The translations under genes and the position numbers were made by a program. Below the pieces are notes generated by a model that was given only the letters and a program-made list of their open reading frames with translations, was not told where the DNA came from and made no database searches. This document shows, piece by piece, positions 63,141 through 64,000 of a stretch of DNA of 64,000 bases; position 1 is the stretch's first letter; each line of letters begins with the position of its first letter. Source of the stretch: Inonotus obliquus. Taxonomy: Eukaryota; Basidiomycota; Agaricomycetes; Hymenochaetales; Hymenochaetaceae. Where the stretch lies: NCBI GenBank assembly GCA_032164295.1, contig JAJHTX010000011.1, forward strand, positions 930,001 to 994,000. Reading direction: 5' to 3'.

Positions 63141-64000
63141 GCGGAAGATCATCCATGATCGGGGAATTCAGTTCGAGGCAAAAATGATGAAGAAATTGTA
63201 CAAGTTACTACGCATCCAAGGAAATCCGTCGACAGCATATCACCCCCAGACGGATGGACAGACAGAGCGAGTAAACCAGGAACTTGAACAATATCTTCAC
63301 CTGTACGTCAACCACAGGCAATCGGATTGGGTCGACTGGCTTCCTCTCGCGGAGTTTGCATACAACAACAGAGAGCACTCTGCGACAAAACTTTCCCCAT
63401 TCTTCGTTAACACGGGCATGCATCCGACGGGCTTCACAGATGTTGTGACATCATCTTCCAACTACTCCGCAGAAGACTTCGCTAAACATATCAAGGAAGT
63501 ACATGAGATAGCTCAGAAGAATCTCAAACAGGCGGCAGAAGACATGAAGAGGTTCCATGACAGACATGCGGGTGCATCTGTGGAGTATAGGCAGGGTGAC
63601 AAGGTTTTCCGAGATGGATGTAACCTTAAGACATCCAGACCGACAGCTAAACTCGAGGACAAGTGGTTTGGACCATACGAGGTGGTCAAAAAGGTTGGAG
63701 CTAGTGCTTATCGTCTCAAACTCCCCCGTTCGTGGAAGAAAGTACACCCCGTGTTCAACGAAGCATTACTTAAACCCGCAATCGAACTGGTCTTTGAGTC
63801 TCAGAAACACCCGCCGCCGAAACCTCCTATGATCATCGACAATGAAGAAGAGTATGAAGTTGAAGAGATACTGGATTCGCGTATCCATCGCCGAAAGCTT
63901 CAGTTCTTGGTCAAATGGGAAGGATACAAAGACCCAACATGGCAGCCCAAAGAAGATTTGACAAATGCTGAAGAGACAATTGAAGAGTTTTATGACAAAC
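63141..64000 (+). pseudogene. Element B Pol, 3' part: integrase C-terminus and chromodomain (runs off right edge)
   Basis: Resumes the B integrase after element D: KIIHDRGIQFEAKMMKK (second catalytic Asp), STAYHPQTDGQTERVNQELE (catalytic Glu), the GPY module (DKWFGPYEVVKKVG, KKVHPVFNEALLKP), then a chromodomain (EEYEVEEILDSRIHRRKLQF, VKWEGYKDPTWQP) near 63850-64000. The frame is open to the window edge. The chromodomain likely steered B to marked heterochromatin. It is classed as pseudogene because the upstream part of pol has stops and D splits it. Confidence 0.9.

Larger units (their letters stand above)
32793..64000 (+). mobile_element. Element B: decayed Ty3/gypsy chromovirus, split by elements C and D, runs off right edge
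   Basis: Parts of B are 32793-33584 (5' LTR, PBS, leader), 44889-48948 (leader, gag, protease, RT, RNase H, integrase N-part) and 63145-64000 (integrase C-part, chromodomain). Its 3' LTR is outside the window. Pol carries three TGA stops, so it is dead. C inserted in its leader (TSD CAGAC) and D inserted in its integrase (TSD GCGG), so B predates both. B begins exactly where LINE sequence ends. Confidence 0.88.

Noticed and set aside
1..64000. CRISPR arrays, rRNA genes, bacterial operon signals
   Set aside because: None seen. The sequence is eukaryotic, and the direct repeats present are LTRs, LTR subrepeats and the tandem exon array.

Overview
The window is nuclear DNA of a filamentous fungus, most likely an Agaricomycete-type basidiomycete. 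The host genes have many short GT-AG introns of about 50-70 nt, and the products are eukaryotic and fungal: a UDP-glucose:glycoprotein glucosyltransferase, an Mss4-type PIP 5-kinase, separase and a Zn2Cys6 protein. The retroelements are of types common in mushroom-forming fungi. I cannot name the species from sequence alone.

Layout. Positions 1-18637 are host DNA. In order they hold a UGGT gene running off the left edge (-), an intact PIP5K gene (-), a large separase gene (-), a small Zn2Cys6 regulator (+), a probable unknown gene (-), and an unknown gene (+) that carries five tandem copies of one exon-intron unit. From about 19139 to the right edge the window is a stack of nested retroelements. 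The oldest is a Tad1/I-type LINE (-, 19139-32792). It is broken by several stop codons, a frameshift and two insertions that share a strong GGTAC/GGTATC motif bias: a 1.69 kb piece at 20091-21776 and a complete gag-only LTR element at 22204-28015. Next to it lies a decayed Ty3/gypsy chromovirus, element B (+, 32793 to beyond 64000). B is interrupted twice by younger, apparently intact elements: element C (33585-44883) in its leader and element D (48949-63140) inside its integrase.

The insertion junctions are exact. Removing the gag-only element plus one GCGC repeat restores the LINE RNase H frame. Removing D plus one GCGG repeat restores the B integrase frame. C is flanked by CAGAC on both sides. 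The two LTRs have equal length in each complete element (1370, 1464 and 1763 bp) and looked identical wherever I compared them, so these insertions are recent.

The most interesting object is element C, a chromovirus organised like a complex retrovirus. From its predicted cap site to gag there are about 2.59 kb with no ATG on the sense strand, yet three long methionine-free ORFs fill most of that leader. Pol lies in the -1 frame after an in-register GGATTTT heptamer. Two small ORFs (a membrane peptide and an acidic protein) follow pol, and a 297-codon ORF crosses the polypurine tract into U3 of the 3' LTR, as nef or sag do in retroviruses. Element D is also unusual. Its gag-protease ORF continues for roughly 1100 extra residues with an internal signal-peptide-like segment, and a spliced antisense gene lies between pol and the 3' LTR.
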